NCBI GenBank assembly: GCA_002753565.1
Contig: PEAM01000008.1
Span: 1 to 64,000 of the forward strand
Reading direction: 5' to 3'
DNA: 64,000 nucleotides
Source: Magnetococcales bacterium
GTDB lineage: Bacteria; Pseudomonadota; Magnetococcia; Magnetococcales; JADFYX01
The notes beneath the pieces were generated by a model that saw nothing but the letters and a program-made list of their open reading frames with translations, was not told the DNA's origin and ran no database searches. A program made the translations under genes and the position numbers. How positions within the stretch are numbered: position 1 is the stretch's first letter; each line of letters starts with the position of its first letter. Below are positions 18,850-27,688 of this stretch, in pieces.

Positions 18850-20910
18850 TTATTCCTCTTTTGCTGGCAGGGGGTTGCTGTTCATGTTCAGTAGAGGGAG
18901 TCGGAAGAAAAAGGTACTACCCTTTCCTGGTTCGGTTTTGAAGTCGATGGTGCCTTGATGATTTTCTACCAGAGCTTTGGTGATGGATAGGCCCAGGCCT
19001 GTTCCCCCTTTTTGTCGGGTGTCGGAGGAGTCGGCCTGGGCAAATTTTTGGAATACCCGAGGTTGAAACGAGGCAGGAATGCCCGAGCCAAAGTCGGTGA
19101 CGGAAAACGTGGCCCAGGGTCTCTCTTCTACCAAGGCGATCTCGACCTTTTGCCCTGCTTGGGAATATTTGGCCGCATTGGATAGCAGGTTGGCCAGCAC
19201 CTGGAAAAGACGTGCTCTATCCCCTTTGATCCTTAAATGATCTGGCAGGGGCTCCATGACGGTATAGGTAACCCCAAGCTTGACCCCATAGGCTCTGTTC
19301 TCCTCTACGGCTTGGCGGAGCAGGGTGGCTGGGTCCAGAGGTTTGAGCTGGAAGGAGCTTAAGCCGGACTCGATTTTTTGAACATCTAAAATATCATTAA
19401 TCAGCAGGTTGAGTCTTTCGCTGTTATTATAGGCCAAAGTGAGCAGCCGCTTGGTTTTGTCTGGCAAGGGGCCGGTAACGCCGGCTAACACCATTTTTAA
19501 TCCACCATAAATGGAGGTCAAGGGGGTGCGTAGTTCATGGCTGACGGTAGAGACAAACTCATTTTTGAGTCGGTCGGTCTTTTTTTGCTCGGTCAGATCA
19601 TGGAGTATCCCGGTAAAAAGGGTGCGATCTTCCAGGTCGATAACACTGATGGAGAGCTGGATGGGAATGGCCTCGCCCTCTTTTGTCAGCCCCTCAACCT
19701 CTTGAGAAATGCCTAATATTCGTGCCTGACGGGTTCTCAGGTATCGGGCCAGATATTCATTGTGGTTCTCTCGATGGGGGGAGGGGATGATCAGGGAGAT
19801 GTTGTTGCCGAGCATCTCGTCCATCGTATAGCCAAACAGATGTCCGGCAGCCGGATTGGCCGCGACGATGATGCCCTGGTCTGAAATGGTGATGATACCC
19901 TCTACGGCGTGATCGAGAATGGCCTGATGTCTGGCTCCCTCCTCTTCAAGTTTTTTTTGGGCCTGCTTACGCTGTTGGATCTCACTGCGGAGTCGTCGAT
20001 TCCACAATAGAATGGTAATAAGGATCAGAAGGCTTCCGGCTAAGGTAGCTGCAACAATGCGATAATCGACCTGATTATGATATTTGACACGAATCCAGTG
20101 GTTGTAAATCTGATCTCGCTGTTTGGGGTCGATGGAGTCCAAGGCTTTTTGCAGAATGGGGAGCAGTTCCGGCCAGTCATTACGAACCGCCATGGCCAGT
20201 TCGAAGCGGTAAGGGGTTTGACCGGAGACCTTGAGGTTGGTCAAACCCACCTCTCGCATCACCTGGCTTGCCACCGCCAGATTACCAATAAAAGCAAAGG
20301 ATCGCCCATCCGAGACCTGTTCCAACCCCTGGCGGGTGGTATCGACCAGGGTAAGGGGGAGTTCGGGATGGTTTTTTGCAAGGAGATCGTGGGAGGCATA
20401 GTTTTTGACAACGGCGACAGGGTGGCTCAAAAGTGCTGGGATACCATCGATAAAATCTTCATCATCACGAGTAAAAATGACCATGGGAGATGAGATGTAC
20501 GGCTTGGTGAAGGAGACAAACAACGCCCGTTGTGGCGTTTTAACCACGCAGGAGAAGAGGTCCAGATCTCTGTTTTTCACCCCTTCAACCATCTGGGACC
20601 AGGGTCGGTTGGGGTCGATTTGGAAGTGGATACCCAGCCGCTGCTCAACCAAACGGATGATATCGGCCGCCATGCCTCGGTACTGTTTTTGGGCATCGAT
20701 AAACTCAAACGGTGGCCAGTCAATATCGACAGCCAAGCGAAGGGTTGGATGGTTTGCCAGCCAGTTTTTTTCTGACTCGGTCAGAGAGAGTTCAACGGGG
20801 CTTTTTGCCTTCTCGGAGGCTGACAGCAGCCCAGGGGGAAAGAGCAGAAGAGTAAGCAGGCAGACGTACAAAACACCCAATTGAGCCTGTTTGAAAGGTC
20901 GTGGTTCCAT
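18850..20910 (-). CDS. BvgS-like sensor kinase: periplasmic solute-binding domain, PAS, kinase core
   Basis: 686 aa from ATG 20910; ATG 20940 in frame is an alternative and neither has a clear ribosome site. The signal peptide is about 1-32. A family-3 solute-binding domain (about 45-285) contains L-R-L-A-V-D-I-D-W-P-P-F-E-F, typical of BvgS/amino-acid-binding sensors. TM at about 290-312, PAS (about 345-445), HisKA with H458 (T-V-S-H-E-L-R-T-P) and HATPase (LSNAAKYS, DFGSGI, GGTGLGLS) follow. There is no receiver, so it needs a separate partner; the receiver-MBL protein 122 bases downstream on the same strand is the obvious candidate. It probably senses an extracellular amino acid or similar small ligand. 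Confidence 0.88.
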   Translation of the reverse strand: MEPRPFKQAQLGVLYVCLLTLLLFPPGLLSASEKAKSPVELSLTESEKNWLANHPTLRLAVDIDWPPFEFIDAQKQYRGMAADIIRLVEQRLGIHFQIDPNRPWSQMVEGVKNRDLDLFSCVVKTPQRALFVSFTKPYISSPMVIFTRDDEDFIDGIPALLSHPVAVVKNYASHDLLAKNHPELPLTLVDTTRQGLEQVSDGRSFAFIGNLAVASQVMREVGLTNLKVSGQTPYRFELAMAVRNDWPELLPILQKALDSIDPKQRDQIYNHWIRVKYHNQVDYRIVAATLAGSLLILITILLWNRRLRSEIQQRKQAQKKLEEEGARHQAILDHAVEGIITISDQGIIVAANPAAGHLFGYTMDEMLGNNISLIIPSPHRENHNEYLARYLRTRQARILGISQEVEGLTKEGEAIPIQLSISVIDLEDRTLFTGILHDLTEQKKTDRLKNEFVSTVSHELRTPLTSIYGGLKMVLAGVTGPLPDKTKRLLTLAYNNSERLNLLINDILDVQKIESGLSSFQLKPLDPATLLRQAVEENRAYGVKLGVTYTVMEPLPDHLRIKGDRARLFQVLANLLSNAAKYSQAGQKVEIALVEERPWATFSVTDFGSGIPASFQPRVFQKFAQADSSDTRQKGGTGLGLSITKALVENHQGTIDFKTEPGKGSTFFFRLPLLNMNSNPLPAKEE

Positions 20911-21095
20911 AAGCGTCAGAGGGTATGAAAGAGACAACATCCGTTCAGTATATCACCAAAAACAACAACAGAGAATAGTTGCTTTGTCCCGACACTGTTT
21001 GGCATAGCCCATAAGGTAATATTAGGGTATGTTAAGATGATTGGAAGAGAGTTATTTTTCAAGAAATTGACACAATTGACCAAGGAAACAGCTCC

Positions 21096-22232
21096 ATGGT
21101 GGGAAAAAAAATGGATCGCCCGGCAACAATCCTAAAAGCCCTGTTACTGCTCTGTTCACTGACCTGGGTTGGTGGATGCTCAGAGGAGGCAGTCGAGAAA
21201 AAAGAGGTGGCCAGGCCTATTGCCTGGTTGAAGGTGGTTGAAGCGGATCTGGACCAGATTCGGCGTATTTCCGGGGTTTTAAAAGCGGCGGAAACAGCTC
21301 GGTTGAGCTTTGATGTCAGCGGTAAAATTCGCTCAGTAAAGGTAAACCTGGGGGATGAGGTCAAAGCGGGTGATATTTTGGCGGAGTTGGACGAGAGCAA
21401 CTTTCAACTCAATGCCAACGCCTCTCAGGGTCAGCTTCAAGAGGCCAAGGCGGCCTTGGTGGATGCCCAGAATAAGTTCTCTCGTCAAAAGACCCTTTTT
21501 GATAAGGGTTTGGTGGCCAAAGCCGGCTTTGATAATGCGCTGGCTGAGTTGGATCGGGCAAAAAGCGGTGTGAAAGTGGTCCAGGCCCAGTTAAATTTAA
21601 GTCGAAAACATCTGGCTGACACCGCTCTGCGTGCCCCCTATGATGGAACAATTACCGCCCGACTGATCGAACCCTCCCAGCGGATATCGGTTGGTGAACG
21701 CTGCTTTGAAATTGAGGGAAAACAGGGGCTGGAAATTTCGGTGATGGTGCCGGAGACCTTGATTGGTCATTTAAATAAAGAAAAGATGTTTACCGCCTCT
21801 TTTCCCGCGCTGCCAGGGGTCTTGCTACAGACAAAGGTCATCGAAATCGGTAGCCAGGCTGAAGAGGCCAACGCTTTTCCGGTCACCCTGCTGCTGCAAC
21901 AACCCTCCTCAAGCCTGCGTTCAGGCATGAGTGCAGAGGTTCTATTTACCTTTGAAGGGCAGGGACGCAGTGGCTACCAGGGGTTGGTGGTCAAGGTGCC
22001 GCCGACGGCGATTATGGCGGGGGAGGGGGAAGCGGTCTACGCCTTTGTCTATGACGAGTCGGCCGGTGTGGTCCGGCGGCGTAGCGTTCAGACTGAAAAT
22101 ATCATCAATAATGAGGTGATGATCTCTCATGGTTTGAAACCGGGCGAGATTATTGCCACGGCAGGGGTTGTCTATCTCCATGATGGACAGAAGGTCTCTC
22201 TTTTAAATGTCGGCGCAAAAAAATACAATTAA
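21096..22232 (+). CDS. RND efflux periplasmic adaptor (membrane fusion lipoprotein)
   Basis: 378 aa. AAGGA nine bases before ATG 21096 supports this start. The N-terminus is a lipoprotein signal ending in G-G-C at about residue 28, so the mature protein is probably anchored in the inner membrane. A lipoyl/hairpin region follows: L-S-F-D-V-S-G-K-I and G-D-I-L-A-E-L-D, then a coiled hairpin (about 105-170), the second lipoyl half (A-P-Y-D-G-T-I) and a beta-barrel. It links the RND pump encoded 18 bases downstream to an outer-membrane channel. No TolC-type gene is near, so the channel must be supplied elsewhere. Confidence 0.93.
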   Translation: MVGKKMDRPATILKALLLLCSLTWVGGCSEEAVEKKEVARPIAWLKVVEADLDQIRRISGVLKAAETARLSFDVSGKIRSVKVNLGDEVKAGDILAELDESNFQLNANASQGQLQEAKAALVDAQNKFSRQKTLFDKGLVAKAGFDNALAELDRAKSGVKVVQAQLNLSRKHLADTALRAPYDGTITARLIEPSQRISVGERCFEIEGKQGLEISVMVPETLIGHLNKEKMFTASFPALPGVLLQTKVIEIGSQAEEANAFPVTLLLQQPSSSLRSGMSAEVLFTFEGQGRSGYQGLVVKVPPTAIMAGEGEAVYAFVYDESAGVVRRRSVQTENIINNEVMISHGLKPGEIIATAGVVYLHDGQKVSLLNVGAKKYN

Positions 22233-22250
22233 CCCAATCCTTGGCGTGTC

Positions 22251-25200
22251 ATGAATCTTTCTGAAATTGCGTTTGAATATCGACGGTTTGTCTTCCTGCT
22301 CCTGACCATTCTATTGATCTATGGGGCTGTCAGCTACTTCACCCTGCCGGCTCGGGAAGACCCGGAGATTACCATCCGGGAGGCCTTGGTTGTGACCCGT
22401 TTTCCGGGGCTTAACCCGGAGCGGGTGGAGCAGTTGATCACCAAAAAATTGGAAGAGGTCATACGGAAAATTCCAGAAGTGGAGGAGATTCGCTCCAGCT
22501 CGACAACCGGCCGATCTGTGATCCATGTGGAGATTCAAGACCGTTTTTTCCATCTGGATGCCATTTGGCAAAATCTTCGCAACAAGGTCAACGGCGTACA
22601 AAGTTTGCTGCCTGAAGGGACCACCCCTTCCCAGGTGAATGATGAGTTTGGCGATGTCGCCGTTATCACTCTGGCATTGAGTGGGGAAGATTTCGATATG
22701 GCGGCTCTTTATCAGATGAGCAAACATATTCGTGATGTTCTTTATGGGGTGGCGGGAACCAAAAAGATTGATGTGTTGGGGGTGCAGGAGGAGCGGGTTT
22801 TTTTAGAGTTTTCCAATGCCAAGCTGGCCCAACTCGGTTTTAGTCCCATGCAGTTGGTCTCTATTTTGCAAAATCAAAACATCATCCGTCCCGGTGGTCA
22901 GGTAGATACCGGCGCGCGTAGTTTTGTTGTGGAGCCTTCCGGAAACTACCAGAGCATCGAAGATATCGGCAATACCCTCATCTCTCTGCCTGGCTCTCCT
23001 GATGTGGTGGCCCTGTCGGATCTGGTGGACATTCACCTGGATTATATCGATCCACCCCATCAGCCCTCCTATTTTAACGGAAAACCGGCGATTATCTTCG
23101 CCATCTCCATGCTCTCCAGCTACAACGTCTTGGAGTATGCTCCCCGCATGCAGGTTGCCATCGACCAGTTGGCTCAGACGCTGCCTGTCGGCTTTCATCT
23201 GGATGTTGCCACCTGGCAGGCCAGTCAGGTGGCTCGTACGGTTTATGGGGTTTCGCTCAGTGTGGGGCAGACTCTCCTGATTGTGTTGCTGGTGGTGATT
23301 CTGTTCTTGGGGGTTCGGACCGGTATTATTGTTGGCTCCATCATCCCTTTCGTCATGCTGACAACTCTGGCCTTCATGCAGTTTTTTGCTATCCCTCTGG
23401 AGCGGATGAGTCTGGCGACGTTGATTATTGCCCTGGGACTGCTGGTGGATAACGGTATTGTTGTGGCAGAAGATTTTAAGCGGCGCTTGGAGGAGGGGGA
23501 GAGCCGGAAAAAGGCGTTGAAAGAGTGTGGTGGTGAACTGTCCGTACCCCTGCTCATCTCCACCTTGACCACCATTTTGGTCTTTTTGCCCCTGATGTTG
23601 GCTGACCATGTGGCGGGAGAGTACACCCGCTCCATCTCTCTGGTCATCTTGATCTCTCTGCTTGTCTCCTGGGTGTTGGCCATCTTCTGTACGCCCACCC
23701 TCTGTTACTATTTTTTAAAGGTAGATCTCTCTGCATCTAAGCAGAAGAGAGGGATAATCGAGAAGGTGCATCAGGGCTACAGGCTTTTTTTGCACTGGGC
23801 TTTGAGGTATCGACGGCTTTTTTTATCTCTGATGCTGGTTCTGTTAATCGGCTCTGCCAAGCTGATGGGGTTGGTGCCCAAACAGTTTTTTCCAGACTCC
23901 GACCGTACCCAGATTCTTATCTATGTCGAACTCCCCTCCGATACCTCCAGCCGTACGACAGATCGTCGGATGCAGGATCTGTTTGCCTGGTTGAAGGAGC
24001 CGGGACGGTTTCCTCATATTGACTCTTTTTCCGGGTATGCCGGCTATGGTGGGCCACGGTTTGTGCTCTCTCTTGCCCCGGGTGACCCATCTGATAATAC
24101 GGGATTTATCGTTGCTAATATTAATGAAACACAGAATATGCAACCAACCCTGGATGCCCTGCGGGAGGGGTTTCCCCAGGCTTTTCCCGATCTGTTCATC
24201 CGGGCTTCTCGCATGTTTCTCGGGCCGAGTGACTCCAGCAAATTGGAGATTCAGGTCAAGGGGCCGGATGCCGACGTCATTTATGGCAAAGCTCAGGAGA
24301 TTGCAGCTCTTTTCCGTACCATTCCCGGCACCATCGATATTCGCCTTAACTGGGAGAATCGGATTACCAAGGTGTTGGTCAAGGTGGATCAGCAGCGAGC
24401 CAGGCGTTCCGGTATCACCTCGGATGATGTGGCCACCTCCATGCAGGCCTATTTTAGCGGGGTGGAGATAACCGAATTCCGTCAAGGGGATACCATTATC
24501 CCCATCATCATCCGGGCAGCGGCGGCGGAGCGGTTTAACCTGGACCGTATTCGTACCATGAGCGTCTACTCTTCGGCTCGGGGCACCAATGTTCCCCTGT
24601 TTCAGATTGCCGATTTTGAACCGGTCAACCAATATGCCCGTATTGATCGGGAGAATATGTTCAGGACGGTGACGATCGAAGCGAAAAATCTGCAGATGAC
24701 CGCTGAAGATCTCAAGCAGGTTCTCGATGGTATGCTTGCCCCGGTTGAGGCCGACCTGCCTCTGAACCATGCCATCGAATATGACGGGGTCATTGCCGAC
24801 TCAGCCAGTGCCCAGAAGGCGCTTTCGGCTAATGTGCCTGTGGTGTTGGGTATGATTGTGTTGTTGTTGGTTTTGCAGTTCAACTCTTTTCGTCGGCCGT
24901 TGATTATCATTCTAACCATTCCCCTCTCTTTGATTGGAGCGGTGTTGGGGTTATGGGTGACCGGTTCCTATTTTGGTTTTATGGCGACGTTGGGGCTATA
25001 CTCCCTGGCAGGCATCATCATCAACAATGCCATTGTTCTGATCGATCGAATCGACCTGGAGCGTCAAGGGGGGAAAGAGGGATATGAGGCGATTATTCAT
25101 GCCGCCTCCCTGCGACTCAGGCCTATCACCATGACCACCATCACCACCATTCTTGGCCTGCTTCCCCTGATCCTCTCCCAAGATGCTCTCTTTTATGGCA

Positions 25201-25334
25201 TGTCCAATGCCATGGCGTTTGGGTTGGGTGTAGGAACCCTTTTGACCCTGGGCGTGGTACCGGTTCTGTATGCCATACTGTTTAAGATCAAAAGTCCGGC
25301 TCCTTCCCCCTCAAGTGAGGGGCATGTTTCTTGA
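22251..25334 (+). CDS. RND efflux pump, inner-membrane transporter (AcrB superfamily)
   Basis: 1027 aa, the normal length for the family, with 12 predicted membrane segments in two halves and two large periplasmic loops. The N-terminus (Y-R-R-F-V-F-L-L, then R-E-D-P-E-I) is typical. The TM4 signature reads G-L-L-V-D-N-G-I-V-V-A-E-D, so one of the two adjacent aspartates seen in AcrB (D-D) is replaced by V-D-N; the remaining acid and the downstream E-D could still serve proton relay. The second half has S-L-A-G-I-I-I-N-N-A-I-V-L-I-D. It forms an operon with the adaptor. The substrate cannot be predicted from sequence. Confidence 0.93.
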   Translation: MNLSEIAFEYRRFVFLLLTILLIYGAVSYFTLPAREDPEITIREALVVTRFPGLNPERVEQLITKKLEEVIRKIPEVEEIRSSSTTGRSVIHVEIQDRFFHLDAIWQNLRNKVNGVQSLLPEGTTPSQVNDEFGDVAVITLALSGEDFDMAALYQMSKHIRDVLYGVAGTKKIDVLGVQEERVFLEFSNAKLAQLGFSPMQLVSILQNQNIIRPGGQVDTGARSFVVEPSGNYQSIEDIGNTLISLPGSPDVVALSDLVDIHLDYIDPPHQPSYFNGKPAIIFAISMLSSYNVLEYAPRMQVAIDQLAQTLPVGFHLDVATWQASQVARTVYGVSLSVGQTLLIVLLVVILFLGVRTGIIVGSIIPFVMLTTLAFMQFFAIPLERMSLATLIIALGLLVDNGIVVAEDFKRRLEEGESRKKALKECGGELSVPLLISTLTTILVFLPLMLADHVAGEYTRSISLVILISLLVSWVLAIFCTPTLCYYFLKVDLSASKQKRGIIEKVHQGYRLFLHWALRYRRLFLSLMLVLLIGSAKLMGLVPKQFFPDSDRTQILIYVELPSDTSSRTTDRRMQDLFAWLKEPGRFPHIDSFSGYAGYGGPRFVLSLAPGDPSDNTGFIVANINETQNMQPTLDALREGFPQAFPDLFIRASRMFLGPSDSSKLEIQVKGPDADVIYGKAQEIAALFRTIPGTIDIRLNWENRITKVLVKVDQQRARRSGITSDDVATSMQAYFSGVEITEFRQGDTIIPIIIRAAAAERFNLDRIRTMSVYSSARGTNVPLFQIADFEPVNQYARIDRENMFRTVTIEAKNLQMTAEDLKQVLDGMLAPVEADLPLNHAIEYDGVIADSASAQKALSANVPVVLGMIVLLLVLQFNSFRRPLIIILTIPLSLIGAVLGLWVTGSYFGFMATLGLYSLAGIIINNAIVLIDRIDLERQGGKEGYEAIIHAASLRLRPITMTTITTILGLLPLILSQDALFYGMSNAMAFGLGVGTLLTLGVVPVLYAILFKIKSPAPSPSSEGHVS

Positions 25335-25360
25335 GTGAGAGGCTATCACCAGGGTTTATT

Positions 25361-25390
25361 TTGATATTGTACTCTTGTTGGGAATATCAT
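25361..25390 (+). promoter_or_regulatory. Candidate sigma-70 promoter for the small basic protein
   Basis: TTGATA (25361-25366), an 18-base spacer and TATCAT (25385-25390), lying 54 bases before the ATG of the downstream small gene. It is a good but not perfect match in a position that makes sense. Confidence 0.4.
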
Positions 25391-25443
25391 AGATTACCCA
25401 CAAGAGACGATAGTTAACCAGGTGATGAGTGGGAGTACGGGAA

Positions 25444-25620
25444 ATGGCTAAAAAAGATAAAAAAGATTCCAAGAAGAACAAAAAATCCAATATGAGCAAA
25501 AGAGAGCGGATTGCTTTGCTGGAGAAAAAGATCAAAATTATTGAAAAGACCATGTTTGAACAGACCACACAACTTTCCGAACGCAGTGCCGCTCTGTTGC
25601 GAAAGGTCACAGAAGGCTAG
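25444..25620 (+). CDS. Small highly basic protein, 58 aa, unknown
   Basis: ATG 25444 has GGGAG eight bases upstream; an in-frame GTG 25429 is less likely. The first 20 residues are mostly Lys, Ser and Asp (M-A-K-K-D-K-K-D-S-K-K). Residues 21-58 form a probable amphipathic helix or coiled coil (L-L-E-K-K-I-K-I-I-E-K). A promoter upstream and a strong terminator downstream make it a monocistronic unit, supporting a real gene. The basic tail could bind nucleic acid or membranes. I do not recognise a family. Confidence 0.6.
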   Translation: MAKKDKKDSKKNKKSNMSKRERIALLEKKIKIIEKTMFEQTTQLSERSAALLRKVTEG

Positions 25621-25660
25621 GTATACTGTTGCAAAAAAAAAGATGATACCAAGAGTGCAA

Positions 25661-25698
25661 AAGGGGGGTTCCAGTAGATTGGGACCCCCCTTTTTTTA
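25661..25698 (+). terminator. Rho-independent terminator after the small basic gene
   Basis: GGGGGGTtCC (25663-) pairs with GGgACCCCCC around a short loop and is followed by seven T on the plus strand. On the minus strand the preceding A-run gives a short U-tract as well, so it may also stop dctM transcription, which ends at 25726. Confidence 0.85.
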
Positions 25699-25725
25699 TC
25701 TAAAGATTAAGATGGTGGGTGTTGG

Positions 25726-27003
25726 TTAAAAAAGCATATCTACCAAAACAAGGCTTAACCATGGAACATAGGTGATGACAATAAGGGCGGCAATCAAGAC
25801 ACCCATCCAGGGAAGAGCCGCCTTGGTGACAGCACCCAGACTCATGCCGGAGAGCCCCGCCGCAACATAGAGATTCAGCCCTACCGGCGGCGTGATCATG
25901 CCTACCTCCATATTGGTGGTCATGATAATACCAAGGTGAATGGGGTCTACCCCCAGGTTGAGAGCAATGGGGTGAAACAGAGGGGCCAAAATCAGCAGAA
26001 TAGCCGAAGGCTCCATAAAATCACCGGCAAACCAGAGAATAACATTAACCATCAACAGGAACATCCAGGTGCTGGGATTCTCATCCATGACCATCTGAGC
26101 CAGGTTTTGCGGAATTTGTTCTTCGGTCAATACGTGAGCAAAAATCATGGCGCAAGCAATGATAAACAGCAGAACCGAGGTCATTTTGGCTGAATCAAGG
26201 AGGACCTTGGGTACATCGGGTATCTTCATGTCATGATGGATAAACAGAGCAATGAAGGCCGAATAAACCGCCGCTACCGCAGCCGCTTCTGTTGGGGTGA
26301 AGACACCACCGTAGATACCGCCCACCACAATAAAAATCAGCATCAGTCCCCAAAAGGCATCTCGGAAGGTTTTAAACAGGTGTCCGAAACCTTTGAATGG
26401 CTCTCTGGGCATGTCCATCTTGCGGGCTGCAAACCAGGTGGCGAAAACCAGGAATGATCCCATGAGTAGACCGGGAAGAATACCGGCAATAAACATTTTA
26501 CCCACCGACTCCTCAACCGCATCCGCATAAACGATCATGGGAATAGAGGGCGGAATCAGAATACCCAGGCTGCCTGAGGTGGCAATAACGCCTACAGCGA
26601 ACTCTTTGCTGTAGCCCGCCTGGATCATGCCGGGGATCATGATGGAGCCGATGGCAACAACGGTTGCTGGTGAGGAGCCGGATATGGCCGCAAACAGCAG
26701 ACAGGCAACCACGCCAGCAATCGCCAACCCGCCATTCATCCAACCCACCATGGCCTTGGCAAACTCAATCAGACGTTGAGAGACGCCGCCAGTGGTCAGA
26801 AAGTGGGAGGAGAGGATGAAAAACGGAATGGCCAGGAGTGTGGTGTGCTCCATGGTGTCAAACAGCTTTTGGGCGATAATGATAATCGGATCATCGGTGT
26901 GTACCCAGGTATAGATCATGCTGGAAAAACCCAGGCTGATGGCAATGGGTACACCGATTAATAGCAGCAGGATTAAACCGAAAAAAAGGATAATGGTACT
27001 CAT
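25726..27003 (-). CDS. dctM: TRAP transporter large membrane subunit (DctM)
   Basis: 425 aa with about 12 hydrophobic segments, the standard length for the large TRAP permease. Family signatures include P-I-A-I-S-L-G-F near the N-terminus, A-I-S-G-S-S-P-A-T-V-V-A-I-G, G-I-L-I-P-P-S-I-P-M and the matching C-terminal repeat with T-P-P-V-G-L-N-L-Y-V. It forms the sodium-coupled channel of a TRAP uptake system with DctQ and DctP. Its ATG overlaps the dctQ stop (ATGA), indicating coupled translation. The substrate is probably a C4-dicarboxylate or another organic acid. Confidence 0.95.
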   Translation of the reverse strand: MSTIILFFGLILLLLIGVPIAISLGFSSMIYTWVHTDDPIIIIAQKLFDTMEHTTLLAIPFFILSSHFLTTGGVSQRLIEFAKAMVGWMNGGLAIAGVVACLLFAAISGSSPATVVAIGSIMIPGMIQAGYSKEFAVGVIATSGSLGILIPPSIPMIVYADAVEESVGKMFIAGILPGLLMGSFLVFATWFAARKMDMPREPFKGFGHLFKTFRDAFWGLMLIFIVVGGIYGGVFTPTEAAAVAAVYSAFIALFIHHDMKIPDVPKVLLDSAKMTSVLLFIIACAMIFAHVLTEEQIPQNLAQMVMDENPSTWMFLLMVNVILWFAGDFMEPSAILLILAPLFHPIALNLGVDPIHLGIIMTTNMEVGMITPPVGLNLYVAAGLSGMSLGAVTKAALPWMGVLIAALIVITYVPWLSLVLVDMLF

Positions 27004-27518
27004 TCTTTGATCTCCCCTACATAATCATCTGCCTCTTTTTTGTGGATACGGGTAATCTCTCCCCGCCAGAGCTTGATGCCAACTTGAACCAGATGGTAGG
27101 TCATGAGTGATAAACCAAAGGGGATGGCAAGATAGGGTATCCATTGAGGTATTTGCAGGTCGAGAGAGAGGTCACCCCACTCATAGATTTTGATGGTGTA
27201 GCGGATTGACAGGATCAAAACCGTGAAGATGAATCCAATGCTACAGGCCAAGGCAAGCAGGGTGAGCTTTTTTTGGTTCTGTGGAGAAAACTTTTCCACC
27301 ATGATATCGATACCCAGGTGGACACCCTCCTTGGTTCCATAGGCCGAACCAACCAAAACAACCCAGGCAAAAAGATATTGAACCGCCTCCAAGACCCAGG
27401 TAAAACCGCTATCAAACAGATAGCGGGCTACTACATTCATAAAAAGGAGCAGGGTAGCCGAGGCAAGCCCTACGGTAATGATCCACTTTTCACTGGTATC
27501 AATTATTTTATCCAGCAT
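27000..27518 (-). CDS. dctQ: TRAP transporter small membrane subunit (DctQ)
   Basis: 172 aa from ATG 27518, with GGAG eight bases upstream. A longer frame to 27575 runs through a hairpin and is rejected. Four membrane segments and the DctQ signature (M-N-V-V-A-R-Y-L-F, then A-W-V-V-L-V-G-S-A-Y-G-T-K-E-G-V-H-L-G) are present. It pairs with DctM, overlapping its start by four bases. A hairpin at 27555-27588 separates it from dctP, which probably lowers expression of the membrane subunits relative to the abundant binding protein. Confidence 0.93.
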   Translation of the reverse strand: MLDKIIDTSEKWIITVGLASATLLLFMNVVARYLFDSGFTWVLEAVQYLFAWVVLVGSAYGTKEGVHLGIDIMVEKFSPQNQKKLTLLALACSIGFIFTVLILSIRYTIKIYEWGDLSLDLQIPQWIPYLAIPFGLSLMTYHLVQVGIKLWRGEITRIHKKEADDYVGEIKE

Positions 27519-27554
27519 AGAGGAGGCTCCAACGGAAAAAAGGGTTACAAGAAC

Positions 27555-27588
27555 AAAAACCGGCCACATAAACAAAAGGCCGGTTTTT
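27555..27588 (-). terminator. Intercistronic hairpin with T-run between dctP and dctQM (attenuator)
   Basis: AAAAACCGGCC and GGCCGGTTTTT form a perfect 11-bp stem with a 12-base loop, so either strand ends in five T. In the direction of dctP to dctQ it is a classical terminator placed inside the operon, only 37 bases before dctQ. Partial read-through would set a high DctP:DctQM ratio. Confidence 0.75.
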
Positions 27589-27610
27589 CTTGGTTAGTAC
27601 TTCAATAAAA

Positions 27611-27651
27611 CGGGTGTTTGGCTGTCGGAAAAGGGGGGTGCCAAACACCCG
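27611..27651 (-). repeat. Perfect 12-bp inverted repeat after dctP
   Basis: CGGGTGTTTGGC (27611-27622) pairs fully with GCCAAACACCCG (27640-27651) around a 17-base loop. It lies in the dctP 3' untranslated region, 38 bases after its stop, and has no T-run. It could protect the dctP mRNA end from 3' exonucleases, as stems do in other binding-protein operons. Confidence 0.65.
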
Positions 27652-27688
27652 AATCAGAGGGTTCCGTCACGGTTGATTCAATGAAGAA

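Noticed and set aside
22803-23609. 268-codon minus-strand frame
   Set aside because: Gln/His-rich antisense shadow of the RND pump.
23844-24770. 308-codon minus-strand frame inside the RND pump gene
   Set aside because: Lies wholly antisense to a conserved transporter, with composition typical of a shadow frame.
27519-27575. N-terminal extension of DctQ
   Set aside because: It would be encoded by the intercistronic hairpin; the downstream ATG has a good ribosome site.
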